A stretch of DNA of 32,729 nucleotides. It comes from CAZDYP01 sp964509505. GTDB taxonomy: Bacteria; Chloroflexota; Anaerolineae; JACRMK01. How positions within the stretch are numbered: position 1 is the stretch's first letter; each line of letters begins with the position of its first letter. The stretch is taken from NCBI GenBank assembly GCA_964509505.1, contig CAZDYP010000037.1:1-32729 (forward strand), in the 5' to 3' direction. Position numbers and translations under genes: made by a program. Below the pieces are notes generated by a model that saw only the letters and a list, made by a program, of their open reading frames with translations, searched no databases and was not told where the DNA came from. This document shows positions 14,044-21,308 of this stretch, piece after piece.

Positions 14044-15345
14044 TTATGCAACTTGTGAATGCCCTTGTTGCGTCACCCCCTCCACCCTCCCTCGATACTC
14101 TCTCATCTCCACCACCCGCCCCGTCACGCGCGCTTCCTCTGCCGCGAACGCCATCAAGTGACTCTCCATGCTGTTGCGCGCAGAAGTCAAGATGTCTTGT
14201 TGAGGATTGCTCAATGCCTCAATGAACGACTGTAACAGCGCGTAATCCCCGCCACCATGTCCGCCCGCGTGCGCGACAATCGGCACGCGCTCCATCGTAT
14301 TCGTCAGATGATCGTGTATCTCGATTTCGTATTCGCCGCGCATCTCCGAGAAGCGCCCTCGCAACGTTGCGCGCGAACCATCCACGCGAATCGTGCGCGC
14401 GCCCAGATGCGAATGCCCCATGAACGTCATGGAGACCGAGACGCCACTTTCCATTTCCATGGCAATTACTTGATGATCAACCACATCGTTGTCGCAGTGA
14501 TACACACACCGCCCATAGGGTCCCATGCGTAACGCTTCTCGTCGTGCTTCTTCCGTATGAACGTCGCTGACGACGGCGCTGGGCCAGCGATCGGGCGGCC
14601 CGCTGTAAATGCGCGGCGCATAGAAGGGACATTCGTCTGCGACGGGACACCCCTCCATGCAATACAACGGCGCACCGTGCGGCGCATGCTCTGGGCGAAA
14701 GTGTCGCAACGAGCCAAACGAGCTCAGTCGTTTCACGGGACCATGATTCCAATACACGATATCCAGATCGTGACAACACTTGGCGAGGATGAGCGGCGAG
14801 CCCGAGCGTTGCGCGTTGCCCCATTTGCCGCGCACGAACCCATGCGCCGTATGCCAGTAATAGATATTCTCACGATGCTCAACCGAGATGACTTGACCGA
14901 GCCGCCCCGATTCAATGATGCGATGTAACGCGCTGAAGAATGGCGTGAAGCGCAGGACGTGACAGATTTGCAACATACGCCCCGTGCGTTCGGAGGCTTG
15001 CGTCAAACGCACGCACTCTTCAGGCGTTTGCGCCATCGGCTTTTCGAGCAGCACGTGATAGCCACGCTCCAACGCGGCGACGGTGGAGGTCACATGCAAC
15101 GGGTCTTGCGTAAGGTTCAACAACGCGGGCGCGAGTTGCGGACGCTCAAGCAATGCTTCCCACGACTCGAAACATTGCGAATCGTCAAGGTCGAAACGCG
15201 CGGCAAACTGTTGGCGACGAACAGGATTCGGCTCGGCGACGGCGACGACGCGCGCCTGCTCAGGCTGCGCCGCGAGATAGGGTCCATACGCCAGCTGTGC
15301 GCGCTGCCCCGCGCCGATGACGACAAGTTCAAGTGGTGTAGTCAT
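14044..15345 (-). CDS. Gfo/Idh/MocA-family oxidoreductase (copy 2)
   Basis: A 433-residue paralogue of the protein at 7655-8938, about 70 percent identical by eye. It shares the Rossmann start LELVVIGAGQRA, the EKPMAQTPEE active-site motif, and the same cysteine spacing (YCMEGCPVADEC and GRCVYHCDNDVVD). The tail differs (a Gln/His-rich end). The start at 15345 is chosen by alignment with copy 1; the frame from 15408 adds repeat-derived residues. No clear Shine-Dalgarno is seen. It lies downstream of the binding-protein gene of the ABC importer, so it is probably the last gene of that operon, reading through the inverted repeat 15404-15465. Two such paralogues flanking the NagB-like/amidohydrolase block may act on successive or related sugar intermediates. 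Confidence 0.92.
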   Translation of the reverse strand: MTTPLELVVIGAGQRAQLAYGPYLAAQPEQARVVAVAEPNPVRRQQFAARFDLDDSQCFESWEALLERPQLAPALLNLTQDPLHVTSTVAALERGYHVLLEKPMAQTPEECVRLTQASERTGRMLQICHVLRFTPFFSALHRIIESGRLGQVISVEHRENIYYWHTAHGFVRGKWGNAQRSGSPLILAKCCHDLDIVYWNHGPVKRLSSFGSLRHFRPEHAPHGAPLYCMEGCPVADECPFYAPRIYSGPPDRWPSAVVSDVHTEEARREALRMGPYGRCVYHCDNDVVDHQVIAMEMESGVSVSMTFMGHSHLGARTIRVDGSRATLRGRFSEMRGEYEIEIHDHLTNTMERVPIVAHAGGHGGGDYALLQSFIEALSNPQQDILTSARNSMESHLMAFAAEEARVTGRVVEMREYRGRVEGVTQQGHSQVA

Positions 15346-15403
15346 AGTTATCGCTGATTGAGTGGTAGTCCGCGTAAGGTGGACTTTGTTATGAGCTTTC
15401 AAA

Positions 15404-15465
15404 ACCACAGAGGCACAGCGGACACAGAGTTTTTGTTTCCTCTGCGTTCTTTGTGCCTCTGTGGT
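15404..15465. repeat. Empty inverted repeat of the ACCACAGAG type
   Basis: ACCACAGAGGCACA (15404-15417) pairs with TGTGCCTCTGTGGT (15452-15465) across 34 bases. It is the same family as the arms around the GxxExxY gene (19977-20432) but encloses no gene. It is followed at 15476-15500 by three short GCGCTATTTC-type repeats. Confidence 0.85.
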
Positions 15466-15512
15466 AAATTATTTTTTCGCGCTATTTCGCGCTATTTCGC
15501 GCACTTCGCGCT

Positions 15513-17342
15513 CTACTTCGCTTTCAACTGCCCTGTCATAATCAGAATCACGGTGAAGTTGTCGGTGCCGTGACTGTTCTTGAAGATGGGATCGCTGGCG
15601 GGCGTCCAATCCACGCGTGTGCTGAGCATCGGATTGTTGCCATAGCGTTCCCAAATCGGAATCTGCGGCAAGAGTTCGTTGTAGATGAGCGCGAGCTTGC
15701 TGACGGTTGGTTTCTGTGTAGCTACGTTGGTGCCTACGCCTGTCTCAATCGTCAATTTCTCAAGGTCAACTTCGCCGCCCGCGATTTTGCTTTGCTGCTT
15801 CAACGGGAAGTTCATGCCTTTACCCGTCGTGGTGCGGACGTAGTTGTACGAGAACAGGTTGGCTTCATACGAGTAGAATGGGTGTGGGTTACCCGTGCCC
15901 CAGTTGCGGAACGCCAGCACGAATTTGCTCGCTTGCACATCCGCCAACTGTTGCGCCGATTGCACGCCGCGAATGGTGATCTTGATGCCGCCCTTCGTCA
16001 AGGCTGACGCGATGACTTCGGCGCCCGCCGACCAGTCGGCAAAGTCCGACGGCACGATCATCTCGTAGTCCATCTTCTTGCCTTTGTCGTCCACCCAGAT
16101 GCCATCGGCGCCCTTCGTGAAGTTGATGCTCTTCAACAACGCTTCAGCTTTCGCCACGTCGTAATCGTAGGTGTTCAACTTCTTGATGTCATCCGCCGAC
16201 ATCCACAGCGGCACCAAGTTGTCGCTCATGCCCGCCATGTACTTCACCGGCACGCCCGAATCGCCCAACGCGACGGCGCCCGCATCGGGACGCTTCATCA
16301 AGTGCGCCATTGCTTGCCGCACTTCGACTTTGGCGAAGGGATAGACATCGTAGTTGAAGACGAGCGCCGGACCCGTGAACAACGGCGAGCGTTGGATGCG
16401 GATTTGTTTTTCGATGAACGATTTTTCCGTCGCGGGTGGGAAGCCGTGCGTCGCATAGTCCACATCGCCTGACAACACCAACGGCGTGATGGCGGCGGTC
16501 TCGCCTTGATAGATGAGCAACTTGTCGAACTGCACCGTGTTCGCATTCCACGCATTCGGGTTCTTCACAAGCGTCACTTGCGACTCGGTCAGCGTCTTCA
16601 AGTCCATCACGTAGGGTCCGCTCGAAACAATTTCCTTTGGGCGGAAATCGTTCAGCTCTTTGACCAGCGCTTTGCCCTCGTCGCTGTTCTGGTCTTTGCC
16701 CGCAGCGAACAACGCGGCAGCTTTGGCGCCAATCGCGCCGTAGGTCGCGTCGTCACGGATGTAGGTTGAGCGCAAGATAAGGCGCTCCAACAGATTCGAC
16801 TGCGTGCCGACGGTGAAGACGATGTTCTTATCGTCTTTCGCTTCAACCTTCGTGATGTACTTCCACACCGCTTGGTTAAGCAAACGCGCGATGTTGAACG
16901 TGGTCACAACATCTTTCGAGGTGACGGGCTTGCCATCGCTCCACTTCGTATCGCGCAAGGTGACCTCGAAGGTTGCGCCCTTGTTCTCCCACTTGGTCGC
17001 AAGCATAGGAATGTAGCTGTTATCCGCCCATTTGTAAAGCGCAAAGGGCACAGTCTGCATATCCTGATAGACGCCCAAACAGATGCACTTAGCCGGGCTG
17101 AACGTGTTGAAGTGGCCATCGGGTGGCATGTTGTAGGGCCACGCGCCATGGAACTCGGTCGCTTTCTTCGGCGCGGCGGTTGGTTGCGTGACTGCGCCTG
17201 TGCTAGTCGTCGGCTGCGCGACGGGCGCGGTTGCGACAGCGGCAGGGGCAGGCGCGGTGGTCGGCGCTGGAGTGGCCGCGGGACCACACGCAACCAGTGC
17301 CAATGCCAACGCAATGAACAACATCATCATTTTAGTTTTCAT
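15513..17342 (-). CDS. Solute-binding lipoprotein of an oligopeptide-type ABC importer
   Basis: A 609-residue extracytoplasmic binding protein of SBP family 5 (DppA/OppA type). The N-terminus is a lipoprotein signal (MKTKMMMLFIALALALVAC, lipobox LVAC) followed by a 45-residue Pro/Ala/Thr linker. Core motifs include DTKWSDGKPVTSKDVVTTF, typical of the family, and YDVAKAEALLK. AGGAGGAG precedes the ATG. In transcription order it comes after two permeases, two ATPases and a small membrane protein, all on the same strand, so the importer is complete. In Chloroflexota and Thermotogota this family often carries oligosaccharides, not peptides; the neighbouring GH20 enzyme makes amino-sugar oligomers a fair guess. 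Confidence 0.94.
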   Translation of the reverse strand: MKTKMMMLFIALALALVACGPAATPAPTTAPAPAAVATAPVAQPTTSTGAVTQPTAAPKKATEFHGAWPYNMPPDGHFNTFSPAKCICLGVYQDMQTVPFALYKWADNSYIPMLATKWENKGATFEVTLRDTKWSDGKPVTSKDVVTTFNIARLLNQAVWKYITKVEAKDDKNIVFTVGTQSNLLERLILRSTYIRDDATYGAIGAKAAALFAAGKDQNSDEGKALVKELNDFRPKEIVSSGPYVMDLKTLTESQVTLVKNPNAWNANTVQFDKLLIYQGETAAITPLVLSGDVDYATHGFPPATEKSFIEKQIRIQRSPLFTGPALVFNYDVYPFAKVEVRQAMAHLMKRPDAGAVALGDSGVPVKYMAGMSDNLVPLWMSADDIKKLNTYDYDVAKAEALLKSINFTKGADGIWVDDKGKKMDYEMIVPSDFADWSAGAEVIASALTKGGIKITIRGVQSAQQLADVQASKFVLAFRNWGTGNPHPFYSYEANLFSYNYVRTTTGKGMNFPLKQQSKIAGGEVDLEKLTIETGVGTNVATQKPTVSKLALIYNELLPQIPIWERYGNNPMLSTRVDWTPASDPIFKNSHGTDNFTVILIMTGQLKAK

Positions 17343-17440
17343 GTAGCTTTCTCCTCCTAAGAAGTAACGAATCGTTGGTAATTAGTCATGGGTAATTGGA
17401 GTGTTAGCGCAGGCTCTCACCTCCTTTCTAAAAATTAGGA

Positions 17441-17549
17441 GTTACGCAGTTGGATCCGCTTCACCGTGAAGAGGCGAAGGGTGCGAAGAAAAACAAAAAG
17501 AATTCTTCGCGTGCTTACGTATCTTCGCGGTTCAACCGCATAATGCCTA
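17441..17549. repeat. Imperfect inverted repeat between binding protein and small membrane gene
   Basis: The left side (17441-17490, GTTACGCAGTTGG ... CCGTGAAGAGGCGAAGGGTG) is imperfectly complementary to the right side (about 17502-17549, TTCTTCGCGTGC ... CGCGGTTCAACCGCATAATG). GAATTC is near the centre. It is of the same general build as the ACCACAGAG elements but a different sequence. The frame 17435-17644 on the minus strand is its translation and not a gene. It lies in the 273-bp leader of the binding-protein gene. Confidence 0.6.
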
Positions 17550-17615
17550 AAGATGTGAAAGAGAAAAAAGAAAGAGGCAAGAAGAAAGAAAGTCTGGCTC
17601 TTTCTACTTTTTTCG

Positions 17616-17798
17616 CTATGACTTCGCTTTGACGATGAGGACAATCATGCCTAAAAACAGCAACGCCATGCTCAACGTCAAGCACGATACGGCAAACTCA
17701 GGGCTCTCGCGGTCAACGACGAGCAACAAACCGCCCGCCGTGACGACGAGGAAGATGCCAATGCGAAAACCTGCTTGCCCAAGTCGTGGGTCTATCAT
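17616..17798 (-). CDS. Small two-helix membrane protein
   Basis: A 60-residue frame starting MIDPRLGQAG. It has two membrane segments, about residues 12-28 (RIGIFLVVTAGGLLLVV) and 35-56 (LTLSMALLFLGMIVLIV), with a basic end (KAKS). I do not recognise a family. It sits inside the importer operon between an ATPase and the binding-protein gene, in the same orientation. A TTG at 17810 is another possible start; neither has a clear Shine-Dalgarno. The clean hydrophobic pattern supports a real gene, but size and weak start leave doubt. Confidence 0.5.
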   Translation of the reverse strand: MIDPRLGQAGFRIGIFLVVTAGGLLLVVDRESPEFAVSCLTLSMALLFLGMIVLIVKAKS

Positions 17799-17855
17799 CA
17801 ATTCGACCAAATTCTGCGGGTGTTACGCAAGTAATTTCGGTCACAGCCGGTGTAT

Positions 17856-17901
17856 GGGCAAGTTTTTAACTTGCCCACGCGAACAAGTTAAAAACTTGTC
17901 C
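17856..17901. repeat. Pair of inverted palindromes after the ATPase stop codon
   Basis: GGGCAAGTT-TTT-AACTTGCCC (17856-17876) and, after four bases, the near-identical element in reverse (17881-17901, GAACAAGTT ... AACTTGTCC). Each is a hairpin and together they form a larger inverted repeat. The last base is shared with the stop codon of the ATPase gene (TAG at 17903-17901). There is no T-run, so it may limit read-through or stabilise the 3' end more than terminate. Confidence 0.85.
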
Positions 17902-18881
17902 TACGCCTGCCTGCGCGCAACGACATGACACGCCACCTCGCGCCCATTTACCGCATACAATGACGGCACCTGCCCATCACACAAACCCGCTTCAAACTGT
18001 GGACAACGCGGATGAAACGCGCATCCGCGCGGAATGCTGAGCAGGCTCGGAATCTCCAACGAGCGCAGTTGCACACGCTCTTTGGTGCGCGTCACTTGTG
18101 GGTCGGCTTCGGGAATGGCGGATAGTAACGCACGCGTGTACGGATGCAACGGCGACGCAATGAGCGGCAACGCGCCCGTCACCTCGACAATGCGCCCTAA
18201 GTACATGACGGCGATGCGTCCCTCACGCGCGAAGTATTTGGCAATCGCCAAATCGTGCGTGATGAAGAGGAACGTCATGCCGAGTTGCTGCTTCAAGCGA
18301 GTCAATGTGTTCAGCAACGAAATGCGAATCGAAACATCCACCATCGAGACCGCTTCGTCGCACACGATGAACTGCGGATTGACAGTGAGGGCGCGAGCAA
18401 TCGAAACGCGCTGGCGCTGCCCCCCGCTCAACTGATGCGGATACTTGTCCACGAAATCGGCGGCGGGCGTCAGGTCAACCAGCTCCAACAATTGCCGAAT
18501 GCGCTCGCGCGCCTGCGTTTCACTTTTGACCAAGCCATGCCGATACAACGGGAAGGATAAAATCTGCCCGACAGTGTGCGTGGGATTGAGCGAGGCATAC
18601 GGATCTTGATGGATAATTTGCACACGCTGGCGATACCGCGTGAAATCGGCTGGCGCCATCGTCCAGATGTCTTTGCTGCCAAACAAAATGCGTCCGCTCG
18701 TCGGCTTTTGCAAACCCGCCACCAGCTTACCTGTCGTTGTTTTACCACAACCGCTTTCGCCAACCAGACACATCACCTCGCCTTCCGCAATGGTCAGCGA
18801 CACGTCATCTACGGCTTTGACCGATTTTTTCCCCGCTGGAAACTCGCGGGTCACATGGTCGAGTTCAAGTAATGTAGGCAA
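17901..18881 (-). CDS. Oligopeptide-type ABC importer ATPase (DppF/OppF-like)
   Basis: A 326-residue ATPase. It has Walker A GESGCGKT (41-48), signature LSGGQRQRVSIARAL, Walker B FIVCDEAVSMVD with the catalytic Glu, and the H-loop FITHD. The C-terminal extension has the oligopeptide-transporter cysteine motif (GCAFHPRCPQFEAGLC), which in this family can hold an iron-sulfur cluster. Walker B reads DEAVS where most relatives have DEPVS. It starts with TTG at 18881 behind AGGGA. It pairs with the ATPase at 18984-19967. The spacer between them contains an inverted repeat (18896-18953). Confidence 0.94.
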   Translation of the reverse strand: MPTLLELDHVTREFPAGKKSVKAVDDVSLTIAEGEVMCLVGESGCGKTTTGKLVAGLQKPTSGRILFGSKDIWTMAPADFTRYRQRVQIIHQDPYASLNPTHTVGQILSFPLYRHGLVKSETQARERIRQLLELVDLTPAADFVDKYPHQLSGGQRQRVSIARALTVNPQFIVCDEAVSMVDVSIRISLLNTLTRLKQQLGMTFLFITHDLAIAKYFAREGRIAVMYLGRIVEVTGALPLIASPLHPYTRALLSAIPEADPQVTRTKERVQLRSLEIPSLLSIPRGCAFHPRCPQFEAGLCDGQVPSLYAVNGREVACHVVARRQA

Positions 18882-18895
18882 CGGATTCCCTTTTT

Positions 18896-18953
18896 ACCCC
18901 ACAGCCACAGCGGTCACAGCGTTTTTTCGCTGCGCCCGCTGTGTGTCTGGGGT
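18896..18953. repeat. Inverted repeat between the two ATPase genes
   Basis: ACCCCACAGCCACAGCGG ... AGCG on the left pairs imperfectly with CGCT ... CCGCTGTGTGTCTGGGGT on the right, around a T-rich loop. The layout (ACC-CACAG arms, T-run centre) matches the ACCACAGAG family at 15404 and 19977 although the sequence has drifted. Confidence 0.7.
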
Positions 18954-18983
18954 GAGATTTGCGCTGCGGTTCGAAAACTTTCT

Positions 18984-19967
18984 TCAGACAACGCCAACTT
19001 TTTCCCAATAGTGGCACGCGACTTGGTGCCCTACGCCAATTGGGATCAACGGCGGGTCTGTTTGCTTGCATAGGTCCGTAGCGAAGGCGCAACGCGGATG
19101 AAACTTGCAGCCACTCGGCAAATCAATCAAGTCAGGCGGCGAACCGCCAATCGAGGTCAGCGTGTGATCGCTGTGCAAAGTCGGCACGGATTGAAGCAAG
19201 CCCAGCGTATAGGGATGGCGTGGGCGATAGAAGATGTCGTTGACGGCGCCCAGCTCGACGATGCGCCCCGCATACATCGTCGCCACGCGGTCAGCCAGCT
19301 CGGCGGCGAGCGATAAGTCATGCGAAATCAGAATCAGCGAGAATGACAGCTCTTGCCGCAGCCGACGCAACACGTCAATGATCGCGCGCTGCGTCAGAAT
19401 GTCGAGCGCAGTGGTCGGCTCGTCAAGAATCAACACCTGCGGTTGCAACAGCAAACCCAACGCGATGAGGACGCGCTGCCTCATGCCGCCGCTCAGTTGA
19501 TGTGGATAGGCTTTGAACACACGCTCAGGGTCGAGCTGCACAAGTTGCAACAATGTGAGCGCGCGACGGCGCATGGCGTCGAGGTCGTTGAAGCCATGCG
19601 CGCGGGCGGTGTCGGCGATTTGTTCTTGCACCCGCAACACCGGATTCAAGGCGTTTTGCGCGCCCTGAAAGACCATCGCGCATTCTTTCCAGCGAAACGC
19701 GCGCAGCCGACTTTGACTCAAACTCAACACGTCGTAAGCCACGCCGTTGCGTTGGTAGAGAATTTTGCCTTGTGCGATTTTGGCGGCGCGCACATGCAAA
19801 CGCACCAGCGCCAAGCCCAACGTGGTCTTGCCCGAGCCGCTTTCGCCAATCAACGCCAACGACTCGCCGTGTTGCAGGTCGAATGTCACATCGCGCACCG
19901 CTTTCACCGCGCCACGGCGCGCGCGATATTCAACGGACAGGTTCTGAACGGAGAGAGTCGCTTCCAT
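18984..19967 (-). CDS. Oligopeptide-type ABC importer ATPase (DppD/OppD-like)
   Basis: A 327-residue ATPase with Walker A GESGSGKT, signature LSGGMRQRVLIALGL, Walker B VLILDEPTTALD and H-loop LISHD. The C-terminal GSPPDLIDLPSGCKFHPRC segment with further cysteines is typical of DppD. It follows the DppC-like permease in the operon, but the GxxExxY element (19977-20432) lies between them. The bases just before its ATG (GGTGA, 19979-19975) partly belong to the left arm of that element and are the only Shine-Dalgarno-like sequence, so the insertion may now supply its ribosome-binding site. Confidence 0.94.
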   Translation of the reverse strand: MEATLSVQNLSVEYRARRGAVKAVRDVTFDLQHGESLALIGESGSGKTTLGLALVRLHVRAAKIAQGKILYQRNGVAYDVLSLSQSRLRAFRWKECAMVFQGAQNALNPVLRVQEQIADTARAHGFNDLDAMRRRALTLLQLVQLDPERVFKAYPHQLSGGMRQRVLIALGLLLQPQVLILDEPTTALDILTQRAIIDVLRRLRQELSFSLILISHDLSLAAELADRVATMYAGRIVELGAVNDIFYRPRHPYTLGLLQSVPTLHSDHTLTSIGGSPPDLIDLPSGCKFHPRCAFATDLCKQTDPPLIPIGVGHQVACHYWEKVGVV

Positions 19968-19976
19968 GAAAAATTC

Positions 19977-20432
19977 ACCACAGAGACACAGAGAGCACAG
20001 AGTTTTTCTACTTTTCGAGTGTGCCCCAAATCAATCTGCGGATACCTTGTTTGAGCACAGGCACATTAAAGTTAATCAGCAATCCCACAGGCCACTTTCC
20101 CAAACGCAAATACGTCAATAGTTGGGCTTCGTGGATGGGATGCAAAGCTTCAACAGCTTTGATTTCGACCACAACAAGACCAGAAACTAGCAAATCAACA
20201 CGATAACCGCAATCCAACTTGACGCTTTTGTAGGCGACGGGCAAGGCATATTCCCTCGCGAATGGCACCGTGCGAAGCGATAATTCGTGGCAAAGACACT
20301 CTCGATAAGCAGATTCGAGCAAACCTGGACCAAGTCCTTTGTGCACCTCAATTGCCGCAGCAATGATAGTTTTTGTGATTTGATTGATCTCAGCTTCTTT
20401 CATTCTCTCTGTGTCCTCTGTGTCTCTGTGGT
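19977..20432. mobile_element. 456-bp inverted-repeat element carrying a GxxExxY gene
   Basis: ACCACAGAGACACAGAG (19977-19993) and its exact complement (20416-20432) bound the element; similarity continues imperfectly inward. Inside is a single gene on the minus strand. It splits an ABC importer operon between its permease and ATPase genes without disrupting either. No transposase is present. I recall GxxExxY genes being bordered by CACAGAG-type repeats in other genomes, which would support a mobile or MITE-like cassette. Confidence 0.6.
20008..20403 (-). CDS. GxxExxY protein
   Basis: A 131-residue protein with the naming motif GLGPGLLESAY (G-L-L-E-S-A-Y). A PD-(D/E)XK-like core follows: the Asp in YRVDLLVSG and EIKAVE about ten residues later (D-x(n)-E-x-K). 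Family function is unknown; a nuclease-like fold is inferred from this core. The start ATG at 20403 lies immediately inside the right arm of the flanking inverted repeat, and the purine-rich arm (AGAGGACACAGAGAGA) supplies the only Shine-Dalgarno-like sequence. It has no evident link to the importer around it and is better seen as cargo of the element. Confidence 0.9.
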   Translation of the reverse strand: MKEAEINQITKTIIAAAIEVHKGLGPGLLESAYRECLCHELSLRTVPFAREYALPVAYKSVKLDCGYRVDLLVSGLVVVEIKAVEALHPIHEAQLLTYLRLGKWPVGLLINFNVPVLKQGIRRLIWGTLEK

Positions 20433-20439
20433 AAAAACT

Positions 20440-21303
20440 TTAGACTCCGCTACGGAGGCGGGGATTGAAGATTTCCTCTAACGAACGTGAGAGCGACACC
20501 AACGACAATTGGAATAACGCAATCGCTAACACGGGCGACAGAATATAATAAATCGCATCCTTTTGATAGATGGAGCCGGCATTGTTCGCAAAGAAAATCG
20601 TAATCGCCCAGTTCAAACCCGACAACGGCGCTAACCCCAAGATGATGAGCCCCACCAACTCATACACTGCCGAGGTCATCGCAAAGATGAGGTTGATAAG
20701 GACGTAGCTCATCATGTTCGGCATGATTTCACGGAACAGGATGTGCCGCGTGCCCAGATCGAGCGCCCGCGCCGCCTCCACATAATCTCGCTCCCGCAAC
20801 GACAACACCTGAGCGCGAATGGCGCGCAGCGGCGTGGGCCAAGACAGCACACCGATCAACACAGACAGCAGCAATGGATTGTCGAGCTTCACAATCGCCG
20901 CAATCACCGCCAACACAGGAAAACGCGGCACAGTCAAAATGATGTCGGCGACGCTCATCACCATCGAGCCAAACCAGCCACCCACCAGCGCCGCTAACGA
21001 ACCAAACGTGACCGCAATCGCCGTCGTGATCAACCCCGCCGTGAACGCAATCGTCAAAATCTCACGCCCACCATGCACGATGCGCGAAAACGTATCGCGC
21101 CCTTGATTGTCGGTGCCAAGCCAATGCTGCGTGGAAGGCGGCTTGAAGCGCTCGGTGATGTGCGTCTCATCATCCAGTGGCACTATCAAGGGGCCCGCAA
21201 ACGTGAGCACGATGAAAGCCACTAAACCAAGAAAGCCCGCAAAGCCTACCCGATTGCGAGCCAATAGGTTGAGAAAATTGACGCTAGCGGAGAACAGGGT
21301 CAT
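20440..21303 (-). CDS. Oligopeptide-type ABC importer permease (DppC-like)
   Basis: A 287-residue inner-membrane protein. After a first helix (GFLGLVAFIVLTFAGPLIV) comes the diagnostic periplasmic HWLGTDNQGRDTFSRIVHGGR of DppC/OppC. The EAA-type coupling loop is ARALDLGTRHILFREIMPNMMSY. Five further helices follow, with an amphipathic end. It starts five bases after the stop of the DppB-like gene. Together the two form the membrane channel of the importer. The stop (TAA, 20442-20440) is only eight bases from the end of the GxxExxY element. Confidence 0.94.
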   Translation of the reverse strand: MTLFSASVNFLNLLARNRVGFAGFLGLVAFIVLTFAGPLIVPLDDETHITERFKPPSTQHWLGTDNQGRDTFSRIVHGGREILTIAFTAGLITTAIAVTFGSLAALVGGWFGSMVMSVADIILTVPRFPVLAVIAAIVKLDNPLLLSVLIGVLSWPTPLRAIRAQVLSLRERDYVEAARALDLGTRHILFREIMPNMMSYVLINLIFAMTSAVYELVGLIILGLAPLSGLNWAITIFFANNAGSIYQKDAIYYILSPVLAIALFQLSLVSLSRSLEEIFNPRLRSGV

Positions 21304-21308
21304 GGGAA

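Noticed and set aside
17435..17644. 69-codon open frame on the minus strand
   Set aside because: It translates an imperfect inverted repeat and purine tract; no conserved pattern and no ribosome-binding site.
18034..18435. 133-codon open frame on the plus strand
   Set aside because: Antisense to the DppF-like ATPase, whose Walker B and signature motifs lie in this stretch.
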